Assembly (NCBI GenBank): GCA_026770025.1
Contig: JAMXDE010000009.1
Coordinates: 1,897,001-1,961,000 of the forward strand
Length of the DNA stretch: 64,000 nt
Direction of reading: 5' to 3'
Source of the DNA: Craspedostauros australis
Taxonomy: Eukaryota; Bacillariophyta; Bacillariophyceae; Mastogloiales; Achnanthaceae
Of the stretch, positions 31,377-40,936 are shown one piece after another. The translations under genes were made by a program, and so were the position numbers. Each line of letters starts with the position of its first letter. The first letter of the stretch is position 1. The notes below the pieces were generated by a model, which saw only the letters and a list, made by a program, of their open reading frames with translations, was not told the origin of the DNA and did not search any database.

Positions 31377-32230
31377 TGTTCACGCTTGAGGCGTGTTGTA
31401 CGGTTTTGGGATCTGTCGAGTGATGCACTAATGGGATTACTGGAGCACGCCTTTCCCGTGTTGACTTGACGTTGCGTTTATTTACGTACGTGTTTGACGT
31501 GTCGTGCACTGTGTGCCAATGCCAATGACGTCCGCTTCACGCTCGTTCCACCCCTGTTGTGTCTGCTCCAAGACATGCCAATTTCCAGACCCACGACATC
31601 GCATCGCCGTCTTCTTGTCAATATGGCAGTCCCGTACGACAGCCTCGCTTTCCGCACAAATCTTGATTCGCAACAGCCGTTTGCGTTCTTCCGCTTCCTG
31701 CTCGTGCGGTTCCTGTTCACACCACGTTTGATTCAGGTGAAGGGCTCCCAACAATATGCGCCATGCCTCGTGCTCCGGAGAGTCATTGGCTTTGATTTGC
31801 CAACTGCAGAACTCTACACGAGAAAAGGTCACACTCTCTTTGTTCCTTCCTGCCTGAGCGTCACGTGACTCCCCAACGTTCCTCGCGATGTTCACCGCAT
31901 TCTTTGCTGAGGACTCATGGCGCTGGCATCGCTACCGTTGTGGGCAGTGGTGGCGACCACAAACCCGTCCCTCCGCTCAACGTCGTTGTGGTTGGGTGGC
32001 CAAGATGCCTTGCTGATGTTGCCCTTCGTTTGTCCATGATGTAAACCGGGACTCTCTTGGGCAAGCGTTGGTGTCTCCTCGTCTCCTTCGTCCTCCTGGA
32101 CTGGCTATTCAGTGCGTCCCACATGCAACCACAACAAGGTAGTCCTTCAAACCTCCAACAGCAAAACATAGCACTAAATTTACTACCCCGTAATCAGGAC
32201 ACCCTAACAGCACTCACTCAAACAGGCAAG
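31377..32230. other. Intergenic, copia 3' flank
   Basis: A 137-codon minus-strand frame (31482-31895) has plausible composition but no homology that can be named. Otherwise nothing is seen. Confidence 0.4.
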
Positions 32231-32235
32231 GGGGG

Positions 32236-32996
32236 AGCGAGAATAGAGGGCAAATGAAGTCCGGTTGTGTCCGGCTTTGCCTTCCAGTGTCGGACTTTGG
32301 CAGGTCAAAAGGGGAAGTGAAACTGCCAACGTCAGCACGGTTAAACGTAGTGTGACCACGAACGTAGATGAGACGATTGAGAATGTGTTTTGAGTTGATT
32401 TGGTGGTTGTAAAGCTTGAGTTTTGTAAGATTGTTGTTTTTATGAGATTGTTTTGGTTGAAGGTTGGAGAGGAAAACGAGATGGGCTGGTCATCACACTG
32501 CTCTGCTGTTGGTTGTCGCTGTTCATGGTCTTGTACATTTGAAAAATTGCTCCACAATCCCCAGGCGATGAGACCACGATGCTTCATTGCTCTTGGCAGG
32601 TTTGGGAGCTGATTCTCCAATTGTTGGAGTGAAGGTGCGAGTGTTCCATGTCTTAGTCTTGTTCCAATTTTGCAGGATAGTCTTGCTTTTTATCCAAGAC
32701 CGGCACATCCTGCATGGAAGATGTCAGTTTCATACATATGTAATCTTGGAACACATGGCAAAGAGGCAAGTGAGAAGCATCAACTGTGCATGCAGGATGA
32801 GTCATGCACTTGTATTCTTGCAGACAGATGCCTTCACATATGTAGTCTTTTTTGGAGGTAGAGTGCCTGTCCATTTGTTGCTCAATCGTGTGTACTGGTG
32901 GTAGTACAGACAATTCGGTCACCGGTCAATGGGGACATGAAGGGAAAAATACCAATTTTCAGCAATTTTTCAGTGACATCATGGTATATTGCAACT
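32236..32996 (-). repeat. 3' LTR of copia element
   Basis: 761 bp. The boundary is fixed by divergence from the other LTR on both sides and by the target duplication. Confidence 0.95.
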
Positions 32997-33005
32997 CTCC
33001 CTCTC
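32997..33005 (-). promoter_or_regulatory. Polypurine tract of copia element
   Basis: On the sense strand GAGAGGGAG lies immediately before the 3' LTR, the expected place for second-strand priming. Confidence 0.75.
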
Positions 33006-33063
33006 GACAAGCAATGGGACCCGTATCGTGAAAAACCTCTTCTTCTTCAAACCATCTCACCGT

Positions 33064-36000
33064 TTACCATCCCATGAGCAATTTGCGAAGAGACTCAAAT
33101 ATCTCCCGCACTGAGCCCTTGGTAAAGATGTCGGCGATTTGTTCTGCGGATGCCACGTGCTGGATCTTGATGAATCCCTCCTTCACCCAGTACCAGAAGA
33201 AATGCCACTTCACAAGAAAGTGCTTGGTGCGATTTGTGATGTGATGCTTCGTTGCGAGTGAGATACACGCGTTGTTGTCTTCAAACACAGTGCACTGGAG
33301 ATGCGTGAGCAACTCCTGCTTGAGTCCGGTACGGGCGGCGACCTCCCGAATGAGCTGTTGTAGTGAGATGAGGGCTCGCATTGCCATTGATAGCGCAGCA
33401 TATTCGGCCTCAGTTGTAGAGAGAGCTATCTCGGTCTGCAGCTTGGACCGCCAGATTAGAGGACATCCTCCAAGGATAATGATGTATCCAGTACGCGACT
33501 TGACTGATGTAGGATTATCGTCGGGCTCTCGATGATGTAGCCCAGCAAAATCAGCATCGACGTAGCATTGCAGGTCCAGCTTGCCAGATGGCCGGATGAT
33601 GGTGCCTTGTGCCTTGGTTCGCGCAAGGTACCGCACGATGGTCTTAAGCGCCCTGGCGTGGGATTGCTTGGGAGCGTGGCTGAAGCGTGCTGCTTGGGAC
33701 ACAGCAAACGCAATGTCTGGCCTTGTGTTGGTTGCCAAGTACAGCAGCATACCGATGATTGACCGATAGTTCCAAGATTCCTTCATCGCTTCTCCATCCG
33801 GATCACTACCGAGAGCTGCTTTGGTAGCAGGAATCCAGTTTGGGTTGCACGCTTCTATTCCAGTTGCCGCGATAATCTTATCGATCAGTCCTTGCTGAGA
33901 CATGTGGATCGATCCGTCGCGGTTCTTATCCAGTTTGATTCCAAGGAACTCGTTGAACGTTCCTTCCTTGGTCAGCTCGAAGCCACGTCTGGTCATTGAC
34001 TGGATGAAATCGTTGATGTCCTTCTCGTGTGGTGCTGCAATGCCTGCGTCGTCCACATATAGTGCCAGCATCATCCCAGGGCGCAAGAACAGACAGGGGT
34101 CCTGCTCGCTGGCCTTGAACCCTTCAGCTGTTAGTGCTCGCAGTAGGTGCTCATGCCAGAGCCGAGGGGCCACTGTCAAGCCATATAGGCTCTTTCGGAG
34201 CTTGAGACATACGTTGGGTCCGTTGGTTGACCGAAATCCCCGAGGTAGGTGGATGTAGATGTCTCGATGGATTGCAGCTTGGACGAAGGCGCTCACAAAA
34301 TCAATTGATACCGTGACCCAGCCAATGAGGATTGCGGTGATTAGGAAGACGCGGACCGACGGCCAAGCGACCACAGGAGCGAGAGTGGATTCCGTTTCGT
34401 CCACAAGGTCGCCTCGAACGCAGAACCTGGCCTTGTGCTTCTTGATGGACCCATCTGGTCGGCGCTTGCGACGGAACACCCAGGTACCCGGTGCAATCTT
34501 GCCAACTGCTTCGGCCTTGCTGACCTCGACCCACGTACCCTTGGAGACCAAGTCTGTGACCTCTTTCTTGGCTGCCTCCATCCACTTTTCTCGATCCTCA
34601 TCCTTCATGGCTTCATCAAAGGAGAGGGTATCTGGATCTGTGGGTGATGCTTTGAAGACATTGGGTTCCTCCATAAGCTCGAGGTGGCCATTGGATAGCA
34701 GGAAGGCGGCTTCAGCTCCTGGAGTGACTCTGCCATGTGGGTCGGATTCGCCGTCCTCATTCATTGTCAGAAATGCATATTCCTCTGCTCCGTTGGTATC
34801 GCAGGCGGTCATGGATGGATCTGCGAGCTGCGGGATGGAGTCGATCCACAGGCATTGCTCAATGTCATCTGGATCATGGTCGCTGGTGTCTTGTTCAGTG
34901 GAATCGGGCATGTTGCTGTCGGGGTTGTCACTGGACCTGGAGGCATTGGATTGGGAGTTCTCTTCGCCATTGGGAGAGACTCGAGGCAGCCCTTCCGGAG
35001 GATCTATATTGTGGCCTGAAACTACCTGAGTCCACCAGTCTCTGAGCTCATCAAAGTCAAAGTTGGTTGAGTATGCGTCAAGTCCGTAGTGCTCAATGAT
35101 GTGAAGTGCGGTGAGGAGGTTTGCGAGTTGATCGATCTCATTTTGCAAGTCCTGAGGCAGAGCGAACTCCTCTTCCTGTTGGTTGTCTCTCCTGTCTGGA
35201 TCTCTCCCATCGTCTTGTACAGCCATGTGCACCATGATTCGATCTCCTCCTTCATCGATATCATCATTGTCGCTCCAGTCTTGCTGAAGCAAGCGACCAT
35301 GTACTGCGTAGATGGTTTCAGACATGTCTGCGATCTGCCAGCGAAAGTGGTTGTCCGGCGAGTCATAGAGAGCCAAAGTGGAGAGTGCAGCCCTGATCAT
35401 ATCGCAGGCAGCTTCTTCAGCGGCAGTCAAGCGGGCTCTGGCATTGCTGTCCACTTGTGCGATATGTGGATTGATACGTCCACAGGAGTCCTGTTTGAGT
35501 TTTTCAAGCTCGGACATGGAAGTTGTCATGTGGATTGCTGCTTCCTCAATGCTGTGCAGTGGTTCAGTGATTGGGCTGTTGCTTCCGTTGGCTCCTTTCA
35601 GGAGTTCAATCGCTGAGAGAATCGAGCTTGACAAGTGGGCGGCCGTCACAGCATCAATGGATGGTGAGGTCTGGTGAATTGGTTGGCAGACGAAGGCCTG
35701 AGCCATGCCACCCATCTGGCTGTATTCAAGGCGTTGTGGAGGAGCTCTCTTTCTGGGGTTGGATCGTCTTGCTTCAATCCGTGCCGATCGACGGACTGGT
35801 TGCTGCTGTCGATTTCGTCTGCGACGCTCCCTCTGTTGAGGTGCTGGGTTCGATGCGATTGGAGATGTTGCTGGCTGAGCCTTCGCTGAGCTAGCATCAG
35901 GTGTCTCCATGCTGGGTCTGTCATGGTCCATGGTGTCCTGATCGTCAGATGGGAGTGGCATGGTGTCGTTGTTGTCACCCCTGTCGTCATGAGCAGCCTC

Positions 36001-39000
36001 CCTGCGCGATGGTGGGACTGAGTCTCGCAAGTTGGCCTTCTCCATATTGTTCTGGCCTTCTCTTGGTGCATCAGTTGCAGCACTTGTTGGTTGAGCTGTT
36101 GGTGGTGCAGAGACTTCATCCGGCGCTGGTGCAGTATCTGATGGTGATGGTGGGAGCTCCGGTCCAAGTTCCACAGGAAGCGGCTCTGATGGTCGATGAT
36201 CCGCATTTGCTTGCTCTGCGAGTTGGCGATTCAGATCCTGGTCATGGCTGTCCTGCTCCTCTGTTTCCTGATCCTGCTGCTCGAGGCGTTCCAAATCTTC
36301 TTCATCAAAAGGGAACTTGTACTCGGTATCTCCAAACAGATTCCTCCATTGATCCGAGTTATAGTTGGGAAGGTTGGATGGATCCGAAGGCACTGTGGCA
36401 AACCAGTCGTCAAACACCACATGAAATTGAGGTGTGATGCTTCCAGTCTTGAGATTCAGAACCAGTGGGACGGTAGAAGAGTGCTTCTCGGAGAGGCCGA
36501 CGTGCACAAAACGATCGCTCCAGGCCTTCCATTTTGGAATCTTCTTCCCATCTCCAACTCTGTGATCCAGCACATAAGTGGGACATCCCCAGACGTGTAG
36601 GTTGTGAAAATGCTTCTGTGGGAAGCGAATTTGGGCAAGGATGTCGAAGGGAGAGAGGCCGTTCGCGAGGTTTGGCAGCCGATTGAAGATGAATGCGGAA
36701 TGACGAATTGCCATTGGCCAGAGTGGCACGACGTCCAGTTCGGGCCAGTGCAGAGTGGCATGGAGCATCATGGTTCGAGCGCTTGACACCACGGTACGAA
36801 TGCTTCGTTCGGCGATGCCGTTGTGGTGATGCGCTCCGCGTCCTGCATATCGATGGGATTGATGGAAGTGTCGAAGGTGGTCAGCATAGTCTGATGAGGT
36901 GAATGCCCTTCCATTGTCGCTTTGGTATTGTTGGACAACAATGCCGAGATCTCGACACATGCTCTCAAACTTCTCCTTTGCTCTGATCATGTCTTGAGAA
37001 GATGTAGACAGGACTGGCTCAGCGAAGATGAATCCTGAAGCATGGTCGACGAATACGATGCCGGCTCCGTACATTTCGTCATCGCTCCCTTTTCCATATC
37101 CCGAGAAGAGTCGTCCCTTTCCACCCCCTTCAAAATGATCCACAGAGACGAGTTGGCCAGGCCGAAGATTACCGAACTTGATGGCTCCCTCTCGATCACG
37201 TACTGGTCGGTGCAGATGGCCCGGGCTTGAGCGACAGACTTGTTTCCCAAACTGGCATGCTGCGCACTTTGGAAGTGTGGCGAGGCGGGAGGCGCTTGCT
37301 TGTAGCTTGCGTGCGGCTTCGGTGTGCGCCAGGGTTCCCGAACGAAAAAGGTGCTGGATCTTCCGCATGTCATTGTGGCCCAGGCGTTGGTGCCAACGCA
37401 GCAGCTCCTTCTGTGGTTCGGACAGGTTGCGGTTGGCAGAGGAAACAGTAGTGATGGTTGCATTGAGGGCATGTGGAATGTGCTCGGTCAATGACTTCAT
37501 GTTGTATGCCTTGGAAGTTGGAAGCTTGTTCTTGGGATTGATCTCGATGTTGATCTCTCCCTCTCTTCCTTGGACCTTCCACCTGCCATTCACATACTGC
37601 AGCTCGCCTGGATACATTCTTTCGAATACAGAGGTGCTGATGATCTTGGCGTTGCTTCTTGGCACATAGTATGCCGGGAATTTGAGACGGCGAATGTTTC
37701 CTCTCGTGTCTTGGATGCCCCATTCCACGGTTCCCACCAAGTGGTCAGATCGTCCTCCAAACAGCCCTGTCAGTTTCTTGGCTTGGTTTCCAATTGGCCT
37801 TCTGGGTTCGGAGACGAAGTTGGACTTGTCATGTGAGATACAGACGGTGGATCCGCTGTCCCAAATGACATCACATATCATCTTGGCTGGAAGGACGTTG
37901 GCGAGCTCGTCTGAGCTGTGACGGACAGCCGAGAAACTCGTGATAGAGGATGGTCCATCGTGTTTGCACACAGAATTTGACAGAGGCGCGTCCTCAGGCT
38001 TGAAGTAGGTGCTGAGGATCTGGGCCAGTCTGCTAGTTTGTTTCTCGGTGAGTCGCTGTCGCTGAGCATGAGCTTCAAATACCATCATTTGCTGATGCTG
38101 ATTGCGATGTTTCTTCTTGGATGGTCCTTGCACTTCATGTCGACGAATAGGGACGGCTCTGGTTCCGAACCTGGCACCATGGCTGATGGAATTGGCTCTT
38201 GGCCGTGGGTTGGAGAAATCCGTGCTTCTGAATCTGTGCTTGTTCGGGTTGTTCTCAAGACCGATCACACGATGACTGCGTCGCCTCAACCCAGCTGCTC
38301 TTGCTCTGGGATGCATGTTGGTTGATGCATGCATTGCAGATACTGGAGGGTCGAAGCGAGAGCGGTGGTGGCGGAGACGAATCGGAGCACGACGATGAAA
38401 GTTGATCCAATCCTTGGGTTGGGCTCGGTCACGACGGCGATCTTTCTTTTCCCAATAGGCTTCGCAGCGGCGTTGCCAACGAGGCTTGGGAACTGGACCA
38501 TCAGGGTGGCGAGGCATGTCATGGTGCTTGCGTGCCAGGTATGTTGCAGTGACCATCCATGCTGCAATTGAGGCTGTCTCCCACCCATGCATGACTGCAA
38601 AGATGAGGACCTGGATGAGCAGTGGAATGAAAAGAGGAAAGGCACCAAAGAGGAGAGCCAATGGACCAAGGTAGGCCTGGATGATTTGGAACCACCCAGA
38701 TGGACTTTCTTCCGTCACCTTGTAGACGTGCCATTCGGTGGAATCGAATGTGACTGTGTTGGCAGCGGTCTCGCTCTTGTTCTTGTCCTTGTCCTTGAAG
38801 TCATTTCTGTGCTCGCTGGTGCCATGGGAGGTGAGCCAACACTTGCACTTGGCACACCACTTGAAAGTGGAGCTTCTGACAACCTTCTGGTGCGGTTCAC
38901 CCTTGGAAGGGGGAACAGAACGCCAACTGGTGTTGGAAGAACCCTTCTTCGCGTTGTTGGAACCCTTCTTGCCTTTGCTGCTGTGGTTGGAGCCTGCACC

Positions 39001-40428
39001 TTTCTTCAGATTGGGGCAGTTGGCCTTGACATGACCAGGTTCTCCGCAGTTGTGGCAGATGATGGGCGTCTTTCCACCATTCTGCATCAGGGCCAGCGCC
39101 GTGCTTTCGTCGATCTCGATGCCTCCATTTTCTCCAGAGAGGAAATACCCAGCGTTGCTGTTCTTGCGATTGCGCAAGTAGGAGGCTGCATGCCATTGTC
39201 CAGCATGAAGCTCTTGCTTGTACAGGTCGGTGGCAAGATTGCAGACATCACGCCAGTGAAGGCGATCCTTCAAGATGCGTTGGTCCTTCTCGGCCTTGGT
39301 GCAGCACCCGATTTGGATCAGCACTTCTTTGAGGTTGCCGAGTTTGCTGTGGAGACCAAAGCGGTAGCGCTCCCCGGATGTGCCAGAGCCGCCAGCAGAG
39401 AGAAACTTGGTGAGGATGTCCGCAGTGAGGGCGTGGTCATATTGGCCAGCATCTTCGAGAACTTGGGCGTCCTTGCGGGTGTCGTCAGCAAACTTCTTGA
39501 TGTTCTCACCGGTGTAGGTCTTGGGAGTGCGACGGCGGATGTTCTGCTTGATGCAATCATACTTGTCGAAAGTGGTGGTTCGCAAGTCCTTGATCAGCTC
39601 CATCCAAAGAATGACAAAATCCTCGCGTTGATCCGGATGGACCCGCGCCAAGATGTCGTCCTTCAGGCTTGGCTGGAGAGAGTTGAGGAGAAAGCGGCAG
39701 GCAGTGACGTTGTTGCGGCGGTCGTACTCATCAAAATGGCTTGCCATTTCGGTTGCTTCTTCCATGATGGTCTTTTGGTTGAAGCGGTACGGATGGGCAA
39801 CGACGCTGGTCGTGTCTTCGGGGTCGGATGGCTCCTTGAGGTAGGAGATGGTGTCGAGCCCTCTGGCTTTGAGTTCGGACATGAAGTCGCGCTGGAAGGC
39901 TTGGAGATCGCTCTGGCGGTGGAACTTGGGTTCAAGGCCCTTCTCCATGTTGGGTTGGCTCTTGACATCGGCTCCGCTTGCAGTGGAGCGCTTCTGGAGA
40001 ACGTAGAGGTAGGTGTTGGGCTCGTCAACAAGCCCAGACCAGTCAGCTTTGGGCTTTCCCCCAGTGAAGGGGAACCAGTTCTTTCCCACCTTGACGATGT
40101 TGCCCATCACCGGCTTGGTTGGGCGATTGGCGAGTTCACGTTCCGTCTCGGCTGCGGTGCGGCCCAGTTCGAAGATTTCCTGGGAGGTGTTGACACCAGA
40201 TACCTCAGTTTGAAGGAGACGCTCGTGGGCTTCCTCCCTCTCAGTCAGATTCGCGAGTCGTTCTTGAAGGACTTGGCTCGCTTCGTTCAGTTGTTGTTGC
40301 TGGGCCAGAAGGCGGGCCTGCATCTGGCTGAGTTGTTCCAAGGTTGCTGCTTGAGTGGCAGCTACCTTGGCTTGAGTTGTGGTGGCTCCACCTTGGGTGA
40401 CGGTGGCCTCCGGTTGATCATCCGCCAT
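33064..40428 (-). CDS. Copia Gag-Pol polyprotein, 2454 residues
   Basis: One uninterrupted frame. Residues 25-100 are a Gln/Glu coiled coil. Gag extends to the CCHC knuckle CHNCGEPGHVKANC (about 458-471). An unusual hydrophobic stretch (about 585-635, LALLFGAFPLFIPLLIQVLI then AAWMVTATYLA) and a His/Arg-rich segment follow. Protease has VIWDSGSTVCI (about 856). Integrase has HQRLGHNDM and CAACQFGK (about 1012), then SVDHF, QSDNGRAF and NGIAERSIRT as the DDE core. A roughly 450-residue acidic/Pro-rich linker leads to RT (VSIDFVSAFVQA, LYVDDAGIA near 2125) and RNase H (CYVDADFAG, STTEAEYAAL). Typical copia polyproteins are about 1300-1500 residues, so this one is much longer because of the extra region before protease and the long integrase-RT linker. 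Confidence 0.96.
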   Translation of the reverse strand: MADDQPEATVTQGGATTTQAKVAATQAATLEQLSQMQARLLAQQQQLNEASQVLQERLANLTEREEAHERLLQTEVSGVNTSQEIFELGRTAAETERELANRPTKPVMGNIVKVGKNWFPFTGGKPKADWSGLVDEPNTYLYVLQKRSTASGADVKSQPNMEKGLEPKFHRQSDLQAFQRDFMSELKARGLDTISYLKEPSDPEDTTSVVAHPYRFNQKTIMEEATEMASHFDEYDRRNNVTACRFLLNSLQPSLKDDILARVHPDQREDFVILWMELIKDLRTTTFDKYDCIKQNIRRRTPKTYTGENIKKFADDTRKDAQVLEDAGQYDHALTADILTKFLSAGGSGTSGERYRFGLHSKLGNLKEVLIQIGCCTKAEKDQRILKDRLHWRDVCNLATDLYKQELHAGQWHAASYLRNRKNSNAGYFLSGENGGIEIDESTALALMQNGGKTPIICHNCGEPGHVKANCPNLKKGAGSNHSSKGKKGSNNAKKGSSNTSWRSVPPSKGEPHQKVVRSSTFKWCAKCKCWLTSHGTSEHRNDFKDKDKNKSETAANTVTFDSTEWHVYKVTEESPSGWFQIIQAYLGPLALLFGAFPLFIPLLIQVLIFAVMHGWETASIAAWMVTATYLARKHHDMPRHPDGPVPKPRWQRRCEAYWEKKDRRRDRAQPKDWINFHRRAPIRLRHHRSRFDPPVSAMHASTNMHPRARAAGLRRRSHRVIGLENNPNKHRFRSTDFSNPRPRANSISHGARFGTRAVPIRRHEVQGPSKKKHRNQHQQMMVFEAHAQRQRLTEKQTSRLAQILSTYFKPEDAPLSNSVCKHDGPSSITSFSAVRHSSDELANVLPAKMICDVIWDSGSTVCISHDKSNFVSEPRRPIGNQAKKLTGLFGGRSDHLVGTVEWGIQDTRGNIRRLKFPAYYVPRSNAKIISTSVFERMYPGELQYVNGRWKVQGREGEINIEINPKNKLPTSKAYNMKSLTEHIPHALNATITTVSSANRNLSEPQKELLRWHQRLGHNDMRKIQHLFRSGTLAHTEAARKLQASASRLATLPKCAACQFGKQVCRSSPGHLHRPVRDREGAIKFGNLRPGQLVSVDHFEGGGKGRLFSGYGKGSDDEMYGAGIVFVDHASGFIFAEPVLSTSSQDMIRAKEKFESMCRDLGIVVQQYQSDNGRAFTSSDYADHLRHFHQSHRYAGRGAHHHNGIAERSIRTVVSSARTMMLHATLHWPELDVVPLWPMAIRHSAFIFNRLPNLANGLSPFDILAQIRFPQKHFHNLHVWGCPTYVLDHRVGDGKKIPKWKAWSDRFVHVGLSEKHSSTVPLVLNLKTGSITPQFHVVFDDWFATVPSDPSNLPNYNSDQWRNLFGDTEYKFPFDEEDLERLEQQDQETEEQDSHDQDLNRQLAEQANADHRPSEPLPVELGPELPPSPSDTAPAPDEVSAPPTAQPTSAATDAPREGQNNMEKANLRDSVPPSRREAAHDDRGDNNDTMPLPSDDQDTMDHDRPSMETPDASSAKAQPATSPIASNPAPQQRERRRRNRQQQPVRRSARIEARRSNPRKRAPPQRLEYSQMGGMAQAFVCQPIHQTSPSIDAVTAAHLSSSILSAIELLKGANGSNSPITEPLHSIEEAAIHMTTSMSELEKLKQDSCGRINPHIAQVDSNARARLTAAEEAACDMIRAALSTLALYDSPDNHFRWQIADMSETIYAVHGRLLQQDWSDNDDIDEGGDRIMVHMAVQDDGRDPDRRDNQQEEEFALPQDLQNEIDQLANLLTALHIIEHYGLDAYSTNFDFDELRDWWTQVVSGHNIDPPEGLPRVSPNGEENSQSNASRSSDNPDSNMPDSTEQDTSDHDPDDIEQCLWIDSIPQLADPSMTACDTNGAEEYAFLTMNEDGESDPHGRVTPGAEAAFLLSNGHLELMEEPNVFKASPTDPDTLSFDEAMKDEDREKWMEAAKKEVTDLVSKGTWVEVSKAEAVGKIAPGTWVFRRKRRPDGSIKKHKARFCVRGDLVDETESTLAPVVAWPSVRVFLITAILIGWVTVSIDFVSAFVQAAIHRDIYIHLPRGFRSTNGPNVCLKLRKSLYGLTVAPRLWHEHLLRALTAEGFKASEQDPCLFLRPGMMLALYVDDAGIAAPHEKDINDFIQSMTRRGFELTKEGTFNEFLGIKLDKNRDGSIHMSQQGLIDKIIAATGIEACNPNWIPATKAALGSDPDGEAMKESWNYRSIIGMLLYLATNTRPDIAFAVSQAARFSHAPKQSHARALKTIVRYLARTKAQGTIIRPSGKLDLQCYVDADFAGLHHREPDDNPTSVKSRTGYIIILGGCPLIWRSKLQTEIALSTTEAEYAALSMAMRALISLQQLIREVAARTGLKQELLTHLQCTVFEDNNACISLATKHHITNRTKHFLVKWHFFWYWVKEGFIKIQHVASAEQIADIFTKGSVREIFESLRKLLMGW

Positions 40429-40936
40429 CCTTCAAAAGCTGCGCTTGGAGAGGTTGCGGATTTCCTGATGAGCAGCTGAGCTGCTGGTTCGCAGATGTTC
40501 TGCTGGAGTATCGATCGATGGTCGCAACTGCGTTGCGAATTGTGATTGCTGAGCTTCAGTCAGCAGGTGTCTGGGAGTGAGGCAACTGTGTTGCGGGCAG
40601 TCAGCTGCACTGCTGCGGGTAGATTAGTGGGTGCCTGTGGCAGGAACAACTGTGTTGCAAGCAGTCAGCTGCGCTGCTGCGGGTAGATCAGCAGATGATC
40701 GGCTGATTATCGTCGGAGCAACTGCGTTGCTGGCGTTCGGACAGCTGGGCTGTCAGTGGGCGGCTTGACTCTTGCTTCCTGCAGTGAAGCTCACAGGGTC
40801 CAAGCCACGGATGCGGGTCGCTGTGGCAGCGACTTAGTTGGATGAGGAAGTCTGAGACTTCGTGGGATCGGTTCTTGCGCTATTGATGAGGCTCTCTGTC
40901 GAATCTTGACTTCAGCGTAAGACCAGGCTCATAACC
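40429..40936 (-). promoter_or_regulatory. Copia RNA leader with a chain of TGN-loop hairpins
   Basis: The leader between LTR and gag has nine perfect inverted repeats with three-base loops (+ strand stem starts): 40471 (6 bp, TGA), 40522 (7 bp, TGC), 40582 (5 bp, TGT), 40634 (4 bp, TGG), 40647 (4 bp, TGT), 40718 (5 bp, TGC), 40740 (6 bp, TGG), 40817 (7 bp, TGG) and 40847 (6 bp, TGA). In the element RNA the loops read NCA. Part is an imperfect duplication with 64-bp period (40582 and 40646), but most stems differ in sequence. A packaging, dimerisation or translation role is possible but unproven. Confidence 0.8.
40921..40936 (-). promoter_or_regulatory. Putative primer-binding site, tRNA-Met anticodon arm type
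   Basis: The sense strand directly after the 5' LTR reads GGTTATGAGCCTGGTC. Its complement (CAGGCTCATAACC) resembles the CAU anticodon stem-loop of tRNA-Met rather than a tRNA 3' end. Drosophila copia and yeast Ty5 are known to prime from such an internal tRNA-iMet fragment. Confidence 0.6.

Noticed and set aside
31482-31895. 137-codon minus-strand frame
   Set aside because: Composition is plausible but there is no recognisable domain or neighbour evidence; not strong enough to call a gene.
38587-40479. 630-codon + strand frame opposite copia gag
   Set aside because: It is antisense to the intact Gag-Pol frame with clear domains; no homology of its own.
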